A stretch of DNA of 31,567 nucleotides from UBA6987 sp045617825. Lineage in GTDB: Bacteria > Bacillota > Clostridia > Lachnospirales > Lachnospiraceae. The translations under genes and the position numbers were made by a program. The stretch spans positions 1-31,567 of the forward strand of contig JAZLJI010000126.1 in NCBI GenBank assembly GCA_045617825.1, read 5' to 3'. Under the pieces are notes generated by a model. It was given only the letters and a program-made list of their open reading frames with translations. It searched no databases and was not told the DNA's origin. Position 1 is the stretch's first letter; every line of letters starts with the position of its first letter. This document shows positions 7,159 to 15,534 of this stretch, one piece after another.

Positions 7159-8808
7159 TTATACCTCCATGATGATCGGGATGATCATGGGGCTTCTCCG
7201 CATGCGGTTCCAGAGGAAGTCGCCCAGATCGTCCTTGATCTCCGTCTTGATCTTAGTCCAGTCGGTCACCCCGCGGCTGCGGCAGGAGGCGATGGTGCTG
7301 TAAGCCACCTCCTGGGCCTCCTCCATCAGGGATTCGGATTCGCGCACGTAGACAAAGCCGCGGGTTATGATATCCGGGCCGGCCAGCAGCTCGCCGCTGC
7401 CGTGCTCGAAAACGCTGACCAGAATGATGATGCCGTGCTGAGCCAGCATCTGCCGGTCGCGCAGCACGATGTTGCCCACGTCGCCGACGCCCAGACCGTC
7501 CACCAGGATGCGGCCGTTGGGCACCTTATCCACCACTGAGGCGGATTCCTCGTCCAGCTCCAGCACGTCGCCGGCCTCCAGCAAGAAAATGTTTTCCTTC
7601 TCGATGCCCAGCTCCGCCGCGATGGCGGCCTGAGCGGTGCGGTGCCGGTATTCGCCGTGGAGCGGGATGGAATACTTGGGCTTGACCAGGGAATAGATCA
7701 GCTTGATCTCCTCCTGGCAGGCATGGCCGGATACGTGAACATCCTGGAAAATCACCTTGGCGCCCTGCGCCGTCAGCTCGTTGATGATCTTCGATACCGC
7801 CTTCTCGTTGCCGGGAATGGGGGTAGAGCTCAGAATGATGACGTCGGTCGGGTCGATGGTGACCTTGCGGTGGATGCTGGCGGCCATCCGGGACAGGGAG
7901 GCCATGCTCTCGCCCTGGCTGCCGGTGGTGATCAGAACGGTCTTTTCCTTCGGGTAATTCTTCAGCTCGTCCAGCGTCACCAGAGTATTCTCCGGGATCT
8001 GGATATAGCCCACCTCTCCGGCGGTGGCCAGGATGCGGACCATGCTTCGGCCGTCCACGGCGACCTTTCTGCCGTAGTGGACCGCCGCGTTGATGATCTG
8101 CTGCACCCGGTCAACGTTGGAGGCGAAGGTCGCCACGATGATGCGGGAGTTGGCATTTTCCGCGAAGATGCCGTCGATGGTCTTGCCCACCGTCCGCTCG
8201 GACATGGTGAAGCCCTCGCGGATCGCGTTGGTGGAATCGCAGAGCAGCGCCAGCACGCCCTTCTGTCCCAGCTCGGCAAAGCGGGCCAGATTGATGGGGT
8301 CCCCGAAGACCGGGGTATAGTCTACCTTGAAGTCGCCGGTATGCACCACCGTTCCGGCGGGGCAGGTAATGGCAAAGGCCGAGGCGTCCACGATACTATG
8401 GTTGGTCCGGATGAATTCCACCTTAAAGGAACCGGCGGTGACGGTCTGACCGTATTTGACGATCTTCCGCTTGGCCGTATTTTCCAGGCCCTGCTCCTCC
8501 AGCTTGCCGTCAATGAGTGCCATGGTCAGCTTGGTCCCGTAGATCGGGGCATTGATCCGACGGAGGATGTACGGCAGAGCGCCGATATGGTCTTCGTGGC
8601 CGTGGGTGATGAAGAAGCCACGGACCTTTTCGATATTATCCTCCAGATAAGTGACGTCGGGTATGACCAGATCGATGCCCAGCATGTCATCGCTGGGGAA
8701 GGCCAGGCCGCAGTCGACAATGATGATGTCGTCCTCGTACTCAAAGGCTGTGATGTTCATACCGATCTGGTCAAGTCCGCCTAAGGGAATGATTCTCAGT
8801 TTACTCAT
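7159..8808 (-). CDS. rnj: Ribonuclease J
   Basis: RNase J is a metallo-beta-lactamase/beta-CASP ribonuclease with 5'-3' exonuclease and endonuclease activity, central to mRNA decay and rRNA maturation in Firmicutes. The 549-residue protein shows IPLGGLDQIGMN near the start, the zinc motif HGHEDHIG at residues 69-76, the VHTGDFK motif, a beta-CASP domain (TGSQGE, then PGNE) and the C-terminal LHGEYRH motif. The start chosen is ATG 8808, preceded by AAAGGAGG. A longer in-frame reading to 8868 would add a tail overlapping the DUF1292 gene and is not supported. The gene lies in a co-directional run with the DUF1292 gene upstream (22-bp gap) and the MltG-like gene downstream. Confidence 0.96.
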   Translation of the reverse strand: MSKLRIIPLGGLDQIGMNITAFEYEDDIIIVDCGLAFPSDDMLGIDLVIPDVTYLEDNIEKVRGFFITHGHEDHIGALPYILRRINAPIYGTKLTMALIDGKLEEQGLENTAKRKIVKYGQTVTAGSFKVEFIRTNHSIVDASAFAITCPAGTVVHTGDFKVDYTPVFGDPINLARFAELGQKGVLALLCDSTNAIREGFTMSERTVGKTIDGIFAENANSRIIVATFASNVDRVQQIINAAVHYGRKVAVDGRSMVRILATAGEVGYIQIPENTLVTLDELKNYPKEKTVLITTGSQGESMASLSRMAASIHRKVTIDPTDVIILSSTPIPGNEKAVSKIINELTAQGAKVIFQDVHVSGHACQEEIKLIYSLVKPKYSIPLHGEYRHRTAQAAIAAELGIEKENIFLLEAGDVLELDEESASVVDKVPNGRILVDGLGVGDVGNIVLRDRQMLAQHGIIILVSVFEHGSGELLAGPDIITRGFVYVRESESLMEEAQEVAYSTIASCRSRGVTDWTKIKTEIKDDLGDFLWNRMRRSPMIIPIIMEV

Positions 8809-8830
8809 AAAGCCTCCTTTCGTGTTTGGA

Positions 8831-9088
8831 CTAAAAACTAAGGTCCACGTCGTCCAATTCTTCGGCAAATACGTTCAGCAGGTAGTCGAGCTCCTTGTCA
8901 TCCTCCACGGGCTCGTATACCGCCTCCGCACTGCCCTCGGGAGTCACCTCCCGAAAAATGTAGCATTCGCCGTCACCCGTCTCCACGTCGGTAGTGAGCA
9001 GGTAATCGACGCCGGCCAGGCGGGTGGTCTCCAGCACGTAAAGCTCGATGACCTCTCCCTGATCGCCGGTAAAACTGATCTTATCCAT
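8831..9088 (-). CDS. DUF1292 family protein (YrzB-like)
   Basis: This is a small acidic protein of 85 residues with the DUF1292 pattern: an N-terminal beta-rich part (VIELYVLETTRLAGVDYLL), then ECYIFREV, and an acidic end. The function of the family is unknown. It overlaps ruvX by 8 bp and is followed by RNase J after 22 bp. The ruvX-DUF1292 pairing (yrrK-yrzB in B. subtilis) is strongly conserved in Firmicutes, pointing to a housekeeping role linked to RNA or envelope processes. There is no signal peptide or membrane segment. Start ATG 9088. Confidence 0.88.
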   Translation of the reverse strand: MDKISFTGDQGEVIELYVLETTRLAGVDYLLTTDVETGDGECYIFREVTPEGSAEAVYEPVEDDKELDYLLNVFAEELDDVDLSF

Positions 9089-9512
9089 TGTGTTTCTCCT
9101 GACTGTGTAAATAGTCTTCCAATATGAGACAGGCGGCCAGCCGGTCGATCACGGTCTTGCGCTTTTCCCTGGCAAGACCGGTCTCCTCCAGCAGCTCGTC
9201 CGCCTCGACGGTGGTGAGCCGCTCGTCCTGATAGGCTACCGAAAGACCGGTGCGCCTGGCCAGGGTATCCCCGAAGGCTCTGGCCAGCTGCGCCCGTTCT
9301 CCCTCACTGTCATTCATATTGAGGGGCAGGCCCACGACCAGCAGACCGATCTCCAGCTCCCGGCAAAGGGTCTCCAGGCGAACATAGGTCTGACGCAGGA
9401 CGTTCTCCCGCTTGCGGGTCAGGGTCTCGAGCGGCTGCACCGTCAGGCCCAGCCCGTCGGTCACCGCCACGCCTACGGTCTTGGAACCGTAATCCAGCCC
9501 CATGATCCTCAT
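9081..9512 (-). CDS. ruvX: RuvX/YqgF family RNase H-fold nuclease (pre-16S rRNA processing / Holliday junction resolvase-like)
   Basis: The product has 143 residues, typical for the family. The N-terminal GLDYGSKTVGVAVTD carries the first catalytic Asp (D7). VVGLPLN (59-65), DERLTT (96-101) and a C-terminal D123 in VIDRLAACLILEDYL complete the RNase H-like active site. In E. coli, YqgF acts in 16S rRNA 5' maturation; other homologues cleave branched DNA. The ATG start at 9512 overlaps the ireB stop by 4 bp (ATGA), and the 3' end overlaps the DUF1292 gene by 8 bp. The trio ireB-ruvX-DUF1292 matches the yrzL-yrrK-yrzB order of other Firmicutes. Confidence 0.94.
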   Translation of the reverse strand: MRIMGLDYGSKTVGVAVTDGLGLTVQPLETLTRKRENVLRQTYVRLETLCRELEIGLLVVGLPLNMNDSEGERAQLARAFGDTLARRTGLSVAYQDERLTTVEADELLEETGLAREKRKTVIDRLAACLILEDYLHSQEKHNG

Positions 9513-9772
9513 TTCTTTTCGATCACCAGCCGGATATAGCTGGTCAGGATCTCCTCCAGGATCTCATCCCGTTCGGCCTGCGAGATCAGGTAGCGGGCAT
9601 TGCCGTAGCTGGTGATGTAGGTCGGGTCACCGGACATGATATAGCCCACGATCTGGCTCACCGGATCGTAGCCCTTGCTCTGCAGGGCGTCGTAGACCTG
9701 CCGCAGCATCACGCTGACCGGAAGCCGTCCCTCCTGAATAGGCTGAAAGCTTTTCGTCAGTCTGTCTTCCAT
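9509..9772 (-). CDS. ireB: IreB family regulatory phosphoprotein
   Basis: This 87-residue protein is highly conserved in Firmicutes (formerly DUF965). The family hallmark is visible as GYDPVSQIVGYIMSGDPTYI, then NARYLIS and ERDEILEEILTSYI. In Enterococcus faecalis IreB is phosphorylated on N-terminal threonines by the PASTA kinase IreK and modulates cephalosporin resistance; a Thr is present in MEDRLTKSF. The start is ATG 9772, with AAAGGAG 5 nt upstream. A TTG start 15 nt further upstream is possible but would absorb that ribosome-binding site. It follows the potC-potD fusion by 24 bp. alaS, the usual upstream neighbour in Bacillus, is absent here. Confidence 0.92.
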   Translation of the reverse strand: MEDRLTKSFQPIQEGRLPVSVMLRQVYDALQSKGYDPVSQIVGYIMSGDPTYITSYGNARYLISQAERDEILEEILTSYIRLVIEKK

Positions 9773-9796
9773 ATGTTCTCCTTTCAAACCGCGGAC

Positions 9797-11689
9797 TCAG
9801 TTCCCTCTGAATTTCTTCCAGTAGGCGGCCAGCACCTTGTCGGCATCCTTCCCCAGATAATGGAAGGTGTCGCAGCGGGCCAGCAGCTCCTCGGAGGGGA
9901 AAATGTTCTCGTCCATGCGGTACTCTTCGTCGATCAGCTCCATGGCCGCCGCGTTGGGGATCGGGTAGGTGAGGTAATCGAAGGTCGCCTTGGCGGCCTC
10001 GGCCTCCAGCATGAAGTTGATGAATTTTTCGGCGGCTTCGACGTTCTTGGCATTCTTGGGGATGCAGAAGCAGTCGAACCAGACGTTGGTGCCCTCCTCG
10101 GGTACGCAGAAGGCCAGGTCCTCGTTCTCATCCAGGCAGTACAGATACTCCCCGGAATAGATCACGCCGATGGCGGCGCTGTTGGTGATCAGGTCATCCC
10201 GGGCGGAGTCGTTCTCGTAGGCGGACACCAGCGGCTCCTGCTCGATCAGCAGCTCCACGACCTTATCCAGCTCCTCCGGGTCGGAGGTGTTCATATCGTA
10301 GCCCAGGATCATTTCGGCGACCATGAAGGTATCGCGCACGCTGTCCATCATCAGAAGCCCGTTCTCGGCATACTTAGGATCCCACAGATCCTTCCAGGAG
10401 CTGATGCTGCCCTCGGGGATCATCGTGGTGTTGTACAGGATCCCCACGGTGCCCCAGGTGTAGGGGACGCAGTAGCGGTTGCCGGGGTCGGCATTTTCCA
10501 GCAGCGTCATGTAGCTGGGCTCCAGGTTGCCGTAGTTGGGGATGTTCTCCCGCTTGAGCGGCTGCAGCAGGTCGTTGGCGATCAGCTTTTCGATGGTGTA
10601 ATCACCGGCAACCAGCACGTCGTAGTTCTTCTGTCCGCTCTCGATGACCGGGTACATGGTCTCGTTGGTATCGTAGCAGTCCTGGATCACCGTGATGCCG
10701 GTCTGCGCGGTAAATGCCGCCAGCAGGTCCGGATCCATGTAATCGCCGTAGTTGAAGAAATAGAGCACCTCGCCCTTGCCGCTCATGTCGCCCACGTAGC
10801 GGGAAGCAAAGCCGCAGACGGTGAGCAGCAGCGCGGCCATGACGCCTGCCGCGATCTTCTTTCCGGTCCGGCGGCGCTTCACGGCGCCCTCGTCACCGCT
10901 GCTCAGGGCCTTCTCGTCGCCGGCCTTGATCTTCTGCGGCAGGAAATTGGACAGCAGGAGCACGATCAGCACCAGCAGGAAAATGACCGTGGACAGGGCA
11001 AAGATCGCGGGACGGATCCCGACCTTGACCTGAGAATAGATCAGGGTGGAGATGGTGTTGATGCCGGCGCCCCGGTTGAAGTAGGTGATGATGAAATCAT
11101 CGACGGACATCGTAAAGGCCAGCAGGAAGCCGCTGGATACGCCGGGCATGATATCCGGCAGCACCACCTTGAAGAAGGCGCGGGCCGGAGAAGCGCCCAG
11201 ATCCAGAGAAGCCTCGTAGGTGCTGGAGCCGGACTGTCTCAGCTTCGGCAGCACGTTCAGGATCACGTAGGGCAGGCAGAAGGTGATATGCGCGAAGATC
11301 ACGGTGCCCAGGCTCAGGGAGATCCCGAACATGCCGAAGGCCAGCATCAGGGAGATGGCCGTGACGATATCGGCATTGAGCAGAGGAATATTGGTCAGCT
11401 GCAGCACGGCCTTCTTCTGCCTGCGGGAAAGCACCTCGATGCCGATGCAGGCGGCCACGCCGATCACGGTGGAGACGATGGCGGCGATCAGGGCGATGAA
11501 CAGGGTATTGCAGAAGGCGTTGATGATCTGACTGTTGGTCAGCATCTCCTTATACCAGCCCCAGGTGAAGCCTTTCCAGACGCCCATGGTCTTGGTATCG
11601 TTGAAGGACAGGACCATCAGGGTCAGGATCGGCGCATACAGGAAGATGAACACCAGCGCCAGATAGAAGCGCTTGAAAAAGTTCTTCAT
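9797..11689 (-). CDS. potCD: Spermidine/putrescine ABC transporter, permease PotC fused to substrate-binding PotD
   Basis: This single 630-residue chain joins two transporter components. Residues 1-250 form a six-helix PotC permease with the cytoplasmic coupling loop EASLDLGASPARAFFKVVLP (159-178). A positively charged linker (KRRRTGKK, about 271-278) and a seventh hydrophobic helix (about 279-296) lead into a PotD-type binding domain (about 305-630) with YFFNYGDYMDPDLL, VPYTWGTVGILYNT and a C-terminal YWKKFRGN. The seventh helix would place the binding domain outside the cell, tethering it to the permease instead of using a lipoprotein anchor. No stop or frameshift is seen at the junction. 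ATG 11689 overlaps potB by 4 bp. The specific polyamine is not deducible. Confidence 0.92.
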   Translation of the reverse strand: MKNFFKRFYLALVFIFLYAPILTLMVLSFNDTKTMGVWKGFTWGWYKEMLTNSQIINAFCNTLFIALIAAIVSTVIGVAACIGIEVLSRRQKKAVLQLTNIPLLNADIVTAISLMLAFGMFGISLSLGTVIFAHITFCLPYVILNVLPKLRQSGSSTYEASLDLGASPARAFFKVVLPDIMPGVSSGFLLAFTMSVDDFIITYFNRGAGINTISTLIYSQVKVGIRPAIFALSTVIFLLVLIVLLLSNFLPQKIKAGDEKALSSGDEGAVKRRRTGKKIAAGVMAALLLTVCGFASRYVGDMSGKGEVLYFFNYGDYMDPDLLAAFTAQTGITVIQDCYDTNETMYPVIESGQKNYDVLVAGDYTIEKLIANDLLQPLKRENIPNYGNLEPSYMTLLENADPGNRYCVPYTWGTVGILYNTTMIPEGSISSWKDLWDPKYAENGLLMMDSVRDTFMVAEMILGYDMNTSDPEELDKVVELLIEQEPLVSAYENDSARDDLITNSAAIGVIYSGEYLYCLDENEDLAFCVPEEGTNVWFDCFCIPKNAKNVEAAEKFINFMLEAEAAKATFDYLTYPIPNAAAMELIDEEYRMDENIFPSEELLARCDTFHYLGKDADKVLAAYWKKFRGN

Positions 11690-12501
11690 AGGATGGTGCC
11701 CTCCCCGTTCTTATCGAATTTGTTGATGAGAGCCATGCTGACCAGGATGAAGACCATCATGACCAGGGACAGGCCGCTGCCCAGCTGTCTGTTGCCGTTC
11801 AGGGTAAATTCCTGCTCGATGATATTGCCGATCAGGTAGATCTTGCCGCCGCCCAGGATCTGGGAAATGGCAAAGGTGGTCACCGCCGGTACGAAGACCA
11901 TGGTGATGCCGCTGATGATGCCCGGCATGCTCAGGGGGATCAGGACCTTCTTCAGAACGACCCAGCCGGAGGCGCCCAGATCGTAGGCCGCCTCGATCAG
12001 GTTGTTGTCGATCTTGATCATCACGTTGTAGATCGGCAGGATCATGAAGGGCAGGAAGTCGTAGACCATGCCCAACACCACCGCGGCGGGGGTATTGATC
12101 AGATTGAGGGAGCCCAGGCCCAGGGCCGAAAGGATCCCGTTGATCACGCCGCCGCTGGCAAGCAAGGCCTTCCAGGCCATGGTCCGCAGCAGGAAATTCA
12201 TCCACATGGGCAGGATCAGGATGAAGACGACGAAGCCCTTGTTATGGGCGGCGTGCTTCCGCAGGATCAGGCCGACGGGATAGGCCACCAGCAGGCAGAT
12301 CAGGGTGCAGATGAGGGACAGGAGCAGGGCGAGGCCCAGTGCCTTGGCATGCTCCGGGTCACCGATGGCCAGCAGATTCTCCAGGGTGAAGCCGCCCTCC
12401 TCGGCGGTGAAGCCGTAGTAAAGGATCGCCAGCAAAGGGATCACTGTGCCGGTCAGTATGAACAGCAGATACGGACCGGTGAGCCATTTTCTTTTAGCCA
12501 T
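11686..12501 (-). CDS. potB: Spermidine/putrescine ABC transporter permease PotB
   Basis: This 271-residue integral membrane protein of the MetI-type permease family has about six helices. The coupling loop EAAYDLGASGWVVLKKVLIPLSMPG (roughly residues 178-202) contacts the ATPase; LPMWMNFLLRTMAW and NLINTPAAVVLGM are typical of PotB. It pairs with the PotC half of the fused downstream protein to form the translocation pore for polyamines. ATG 12501 lies within the potA end (8-bp overlap), and the stop overlaps potC-potD by 4 bp, so the three pot genes are tightly coupled. Confidence 0.94.
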   Translation of the reverse strand: MAKRKWLTGPYLLFILTGTVIPLLAILYYGFTAEEGGFTLENLLAIGDPEHAKALGLALLLSLICTLICLLVAYPVGLILRKHAAHNKGFVVFILILPMWMNFLLRTMAWKALLASGGVINGILSALGLGSLNLINTPAAVVLGMVYDFLPFMILPIYNVMIKIDNNLIEAAYDLGASGWVVLKKVLIPLSMPGIISGITMVFVPAVTTFAISQILGGGKIYLIGNIIEQEFTLNGNRQLGSGLSLVMMVFILVSMALINKFDKNGEGTIL

Positions 12502-13564
12502 CGATGATAACGGCCTCCTCGTCCTCGGATTCGGGCTTATTCATGATCTGAATGTTGAAGGGATCCACGGAAAGGCTGACGTTCTCTCCTACGGCATGCA
12601 TCCTGGTGGACTGGACCAGCCACTCGAAGCCGCCGGCCATGACCTCCATCTCATAATGCACGCCCTTGAAGATCAGATGGGACACGACGCCGTCCATCTG
12701 CCCCTTGCCGGGCTCGCCCAGGATCACGTCCTCGGGCCGGATGACCACGTCGACGGGCTTGTTGCAGCCGAAGCCCTTATCAACGCAGGGGAAGTTGACG
12801 CCCAGGATCTGCACCAGTTCATCCCGCAGCATGATGCCGCCGATGATGTTGCTGTCGCCGATGAAGGTGGCCACGAAGGCATTTTCCGGCTCGTTGTAGA
12901 TCTTTTCGGGGGAGCCCATCTGCTGGATGTAGCCCTTGTTCATGACCACGACGGTGTCGGACATGGTCAGGGCCTCCTCCTGGTCGTGGGTCACGTAGAT
13001 GAAGGTGATGCCCAGCTCGTTCTTCAGCCGGATCAGCTCATACTGCATGTCCTGACGGAGCTTCAGATCCAGCGCGCCGAGGGGTTCGTCCAGCAGCAGG
13101 ACCTTGGGCTCGTTGACGATGGCCCGGGCGATGGCGATACGCTGCTGCTGTCCGCCCGACAGCAGAGTCACGTCGCGGTTGGTATAGTCCTCCATGTTGA
13201 CCAGCTTCAGGGCGTATTTGATCTTATCCTTGATATAGGCATCGGTCTTGCCGCTAATCTTCAGACCGAAGGCGATGTTCTCTCCTACGGTCATATTGGG
13301 AAAAAGAGCATATTTCTGGAACACCGTATTGAGCTGCCGTTTATTCGGTGGAAGGTTCGTGATATCCTTGCCTTCAAAAAGGACGCGTCCTTTATCGGGG
13401 GTGGTAAAACCGCCGATAATGCGAAGGGTAGTGGTCTTGCCGCAGCCGGAGGGCCCTAAAAGGGTCATGAAGGTGTTCTCCTTTACTTGCAGGCAAAGAT
13501 CGTCCAAAACCATTTCGTTGTCAAAGGTTTTGGACACATTCAGCAGCTCGAGAATGTTGCTCAT
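12494..13564 (-). CDS. potA: Spermidine/putrescine ABC transporter ATP-binding protein PotA
   Basis: The 356-residue ATPase drives polyamine import. Visible motifs are Walker A GPSGCGKT (37-44), the Q-loop region VFQKYALFPNMTVGEN (81-96), ABC signature LSGGQQQR (135-142), Walker B LLLDEP (156-161) and switch histidine H193 in VTHDQEEA. The C-terminal third (about 240-345, with RPEDVILGEPG) fits the regulatory TOBE domain of CUT1/PotA-type ATPases. The start is ATG 13564, with AAAGGAGAG about 5 nt upstream. It lies 30 bp after argR and overlaps potB by 8 bp. Gene order potA-potB-potC(D) is the classical one. Confidence 0.95.
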   Translation of the reverse strand: MSNILELLNVSKTFDNEMVLDDLCLQVKENTFMTLLGPSGCGKTTTLRIIGGFTTPDKGRVLFEGKDITNLPPNKRQLNTVFQKYALFPNMTVGENIAFGLKISGKTDAYIKDKIKYALKLVNMEDYTNRDVTLLSGGQQQRIAIARAIVNEPKVLLLDEPLGALDLKLRQDMQYELIRLKNELGITFIYVTHDQEEALTMSDTVVVMNKGYIQQMGSPEKIYNEPENAFVATFIGDSNIIGGIMLRDELVQILGVNFPCVDKGFGCNKPVDVVIRPEDVILGEPGKGQMDGVVSHLIFKGVHYEMEVMAGGFEWLVQSTRMHAVGENVSLSVDPFNIQIMNKPESEDEEAVIIDG

Positions 13565-13594
13565 TTTGCTCTCCTTTGTCCTTTATATTACTGT

Positions 13595-14074
13595 TCAGTG
13601 CTCGAAGGCCTGGAACAGCTTGATCATCTCCTGGGCGGCCGCCTCGTCGCGGCAGACCAGAAGGATCGTATCATCTCCGGCCAGAGTCCCTACGACGCCC
13701 TTCAGCTGTTTCTGATCCAGCAGAGCGCAGAGGGCCTGGGCCATACCCTGTTGGGTATGCAGCACCACCAGATTCATCGCCCGGTCGGCATGGGCGGATA
13801 CCCCCCGGTACATCGAGGCAAACTGCTCTTCGCTGATGCCGCTGCTGCTTTTCTCGGGGAGGGCGTAGTATTTGCCGTTGGGACCGGTGACCTTTACCAG
13901 ATGCAGGGCCCGGATGTCCCGGGAGACCGTGGACTGGGTGGTGGGAATGTGCAGAGCCTCCAGCCTCTCGGTCAGCTCGGCCTGTGTTCCGATGGCCTGA
14001 CTGCTCACGAGACGGCGGATGGCTTCCCGCCTGGTCTTGGTGATGTTGTCTTCGGTTTCTTTTTCAGGATGCAT
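13595..14074 (-). CDS. argR: Arginine repressor ArgR
   Basis: ArgR is the hexameric arginine-responsive repressor of arginine biosynthesis. The 159-residue product has an N-terminal winged helix with recognition helix QSTVSRDIRAL (47-57). Its C-terminal oligomerisation and arginine-binding domain has GTLAGDDTILLV (129-140) with the Asp pair that contacts arginine. The start is ATG 14074, preceded by AAGGAGG; a longer reading to 14164 overlaps the upstream hydrolase gene and lacks a ribosome-binding site. In many Firmicutes argR sits beside recN/nadK; here it lies between a YycJ-like gene (10-bp gap) and potA (30-bp gap). Likely targets are argGHCB at 27.5-31.6 kb. A second ArgR elsewhere in the genome cannot be excluded. 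Confidence 0.94.
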   Translation of the reverse strand: MHPEKETEDNITKTRREAIRRLVSSQAIGTQAELTERLEALHIPTTQSTVSRDIRALHLVKVTGPNGKYYALPEKSSSGISEEQFASMYRGVSAHADRAMNLVVLHTQQGMAQALCALLDQKQLKGVVGTLAGDDTILLVCRDEAAAQEMIKLFQAFEH

Positions 14075-14084
14075 AGCGGCCTCC

Positions 14085-14903
14085 TTATGTCTGGTCCTCC
14101 GGACCGCTGTCCAGAATGACCGAGATATCCCTGGCGGGCGCGGCGGCCAGCAGGGGCAGCGCACGTCCGGGACAAGCTTCCGCCAGGATGCCCCGAACGG
14201 TCTCCAGGGCCAGCGGCGGATAATTATTTTTCTGGCTCAGGTGCGCCAGCAGCACAGCCTTCAGCTCAGGCCCCCAAAGGGAGGTCAGCGCCTTTCCGGC
14301 GGCTTCGTTGGAGAGATGGCCCTTCTCACTGCGGATCCGCAGCTTCAGCGGATAGGGATAGGGCCCCATTTCCAGCAAATGCTCGTCGTGGTTGGCCTCC
14401 AGATACAGGAGACTCAGTCCCTGCAGCTGTTCAGCCAGGGAGGGGGGGAAGATCCCCAGGTCCGTGACCAGCGCCAGGTCGCCCCAACGGGAGCTGCCGC
14501 GGAAGGCCAGCGGCTCCCGGGCATCGTGGCTGGTGGCGATCGGAAGAAAGTCAAGCTCCCCCAGGGAAAAGATCTCTCCGGCTTTGATCAGCCGGAAATT
14601 GCCCTTGGGGAGGCGGGAAAACATGCTCAGCTGAGACAGGCCCTCGAAGCAGCCGGCCGAACAGCAGACCGGGAGCTGCGGATGCTTTCTCAGCAGGGTC
14701 GGCAGACCGCTTACGTGATCGATGTGCTCGTGGGTCAGCAGGAGCCCGCGGCAGTCCTCCAGGCAAAGGCCCAGCCGGCAGAGCCGCTCGGTGAGTCCCT
14801 TGTAGGAGATCCCTGCGTCTGCCAGAACAAAGCCGCCGTCCCAGCCGATCACCACCGCGTTGCCGGTGCTGCCGCTGGACAGTGACATCAGCCGCAAAGA
14901 CAC
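14085..14903 (-). CDS. walJ: MBL-fold metallo-hydrolase, YycJ/WalJ-like
   Basis: The 272-residue protein is a metallo-beta-lactamase-fold hydrolase. The N-terminus SLSSGSTGNAVVIG and LADAGISYKGL match the YycJ/WalJ family, and the metal motif HEHIDH is at residues 58-63, followed by VSGLP. Further ligand candidates are ATSHDA and HLSQKN. WalJ in the walRK operon has been proposed to act in DNA processing linked to replication; here there is no walRK nearby. The start is GTG 14903, directly after the coaE stop codon, with GAGAGG 7 nt upstream. An internal ATG five codons in would cut into the conserved N-terminus. It is followed by argR. Confidence 0.85.
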   Translation of the reverse strand: MSLRLMSLSSGSTGNAVVIGWDGGFVLADAGISYKGLTERLCRLGLCLEDCRGLLLTHEHIDHVSGLPTLLRKHPQLPVCCSAGCFEGLSQLSMFSRLPKGNFRLIKAGEIFSLGELDFLPIATSHDAREPLAFRGSSRWGDLALVTDLGIFPPSLAEQLQGLSLLYLEANHDEHLLEMGPYPYPLKLRIRSEKGHLSNEAAGKALTSLWGPELKAVLLAHLSQKNNYPPLALETVRGILAEACPGRALPLLAAAPARDISVILDSGPEDQT

Positions 14904-15533
14904 TCAGAAGCCTCTCTTTCGCAGCAGACCCATCAGACGGGTGAGGGCCCGGGCGGTCTCCCGGGGACTTCCGCTGTTGTCCAGCTCTCCGTCCGCATGG
15001 GCCCGGAAGGCCTGGTCGTCCAGCTGACTGGCCATGATGCTGCTGCTCTTTTCGTAGCTGTAGCCGCGTCCCTTCTGCAGCCGTTCCCGGCGGACCTCAG
15101 GGGAGGCCCAGACGTAAATGACCTTATCGCAGAGCTCCCTGAAGCGGGCTTCGGCCGGCAGCGCCGCCTCATAGACGATGAGCGTCTCCCGGGCGGCCTC
15201 CACCCGGCGCTTCACCTCCTCGAAGGTGGCGGGATGCACCAGGCTGTTGATCCTCTCCTTCAGCTGCGGATCGGCAAATAGCTTTTCCGCCAGAAGGCTT
15301 CGCTTCAGCTCGCCATTTTCATCGAAGGTCTCGTCGCCCAGCAGCGTCCTCAGCGGACCGTAGCAGGCGCCGCCGGGGCTCATCAGCTCCTGGGCGACCC
15401 TATCCGCTTCAATGACCAGGGCGCCGTATTTGTCCTCCAGCATGCGCAGCACGGTGCTCTTGCCGGCACCGACGCCGCCGGTGAGTCCTAAGACGTGCTT
15501 CTTTCGGTTGTGCTTAACGGATCTGTTCACCAT
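14904..15533 (-). CDS. coaE: Dephospho-CoA kinase
   Basis: CoaE phosphorylates the ribose 3'-hydroxyl of dephospho-CoA, the last step of coenzyme A synthesis. The 209-residue product has P-loop GGVGAGKS (19-26), EADRVAQEL (38-46), the conserved LVHP in the CoA-binding lid region, and a C-terminal helical part. It carries an N-terminal extension of about 12 basic residues before VLGLTGG. The ATG at 15533 is 1 bp after the foldase lipoprotein stop and has only a weak ribosome-binding site, so its translation probably depends on coupling. The YycJ-like gene starts immediately at its stop. Confidence 0.93.
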   Translation of the reverse strand: MVNRSVKHNRKKHVLGLTGGVGAGKSTVLRMLEDKYGALVIEADRVAQELMSPGGACYGPLRTLLGDETFDENGELKRSLLAEKLFADPQLKERINSLVHPATFEEVKRRVEAARETLIVYEAALPAEARFRELCDKVIYVWASPEVRRERLQKGRGYSYEKSSSIMASQLDDQAFRAHADGELDNSGSPRETARALTRLMGLLRKRGF

Positions 15534-15534
15534 T

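Noticed and set aside
8809..8868. Longer N-terminus for RNase J
   Set aside because: The extension overlaps the DUF1292 gene, is not conserved in character, and bypasses the strong AAAGGAGG site that directs ATG 8808.
9773..11839. Open frame of 688 codons on the plus strand opposite the pot genes and ireB
   Set aside because: The translation is low-complexity (His, Asp, Gln, Gly) and lies opposite the well-supported PotC-PotD fusion. It has no ribosome-binding site and no family resemblance.
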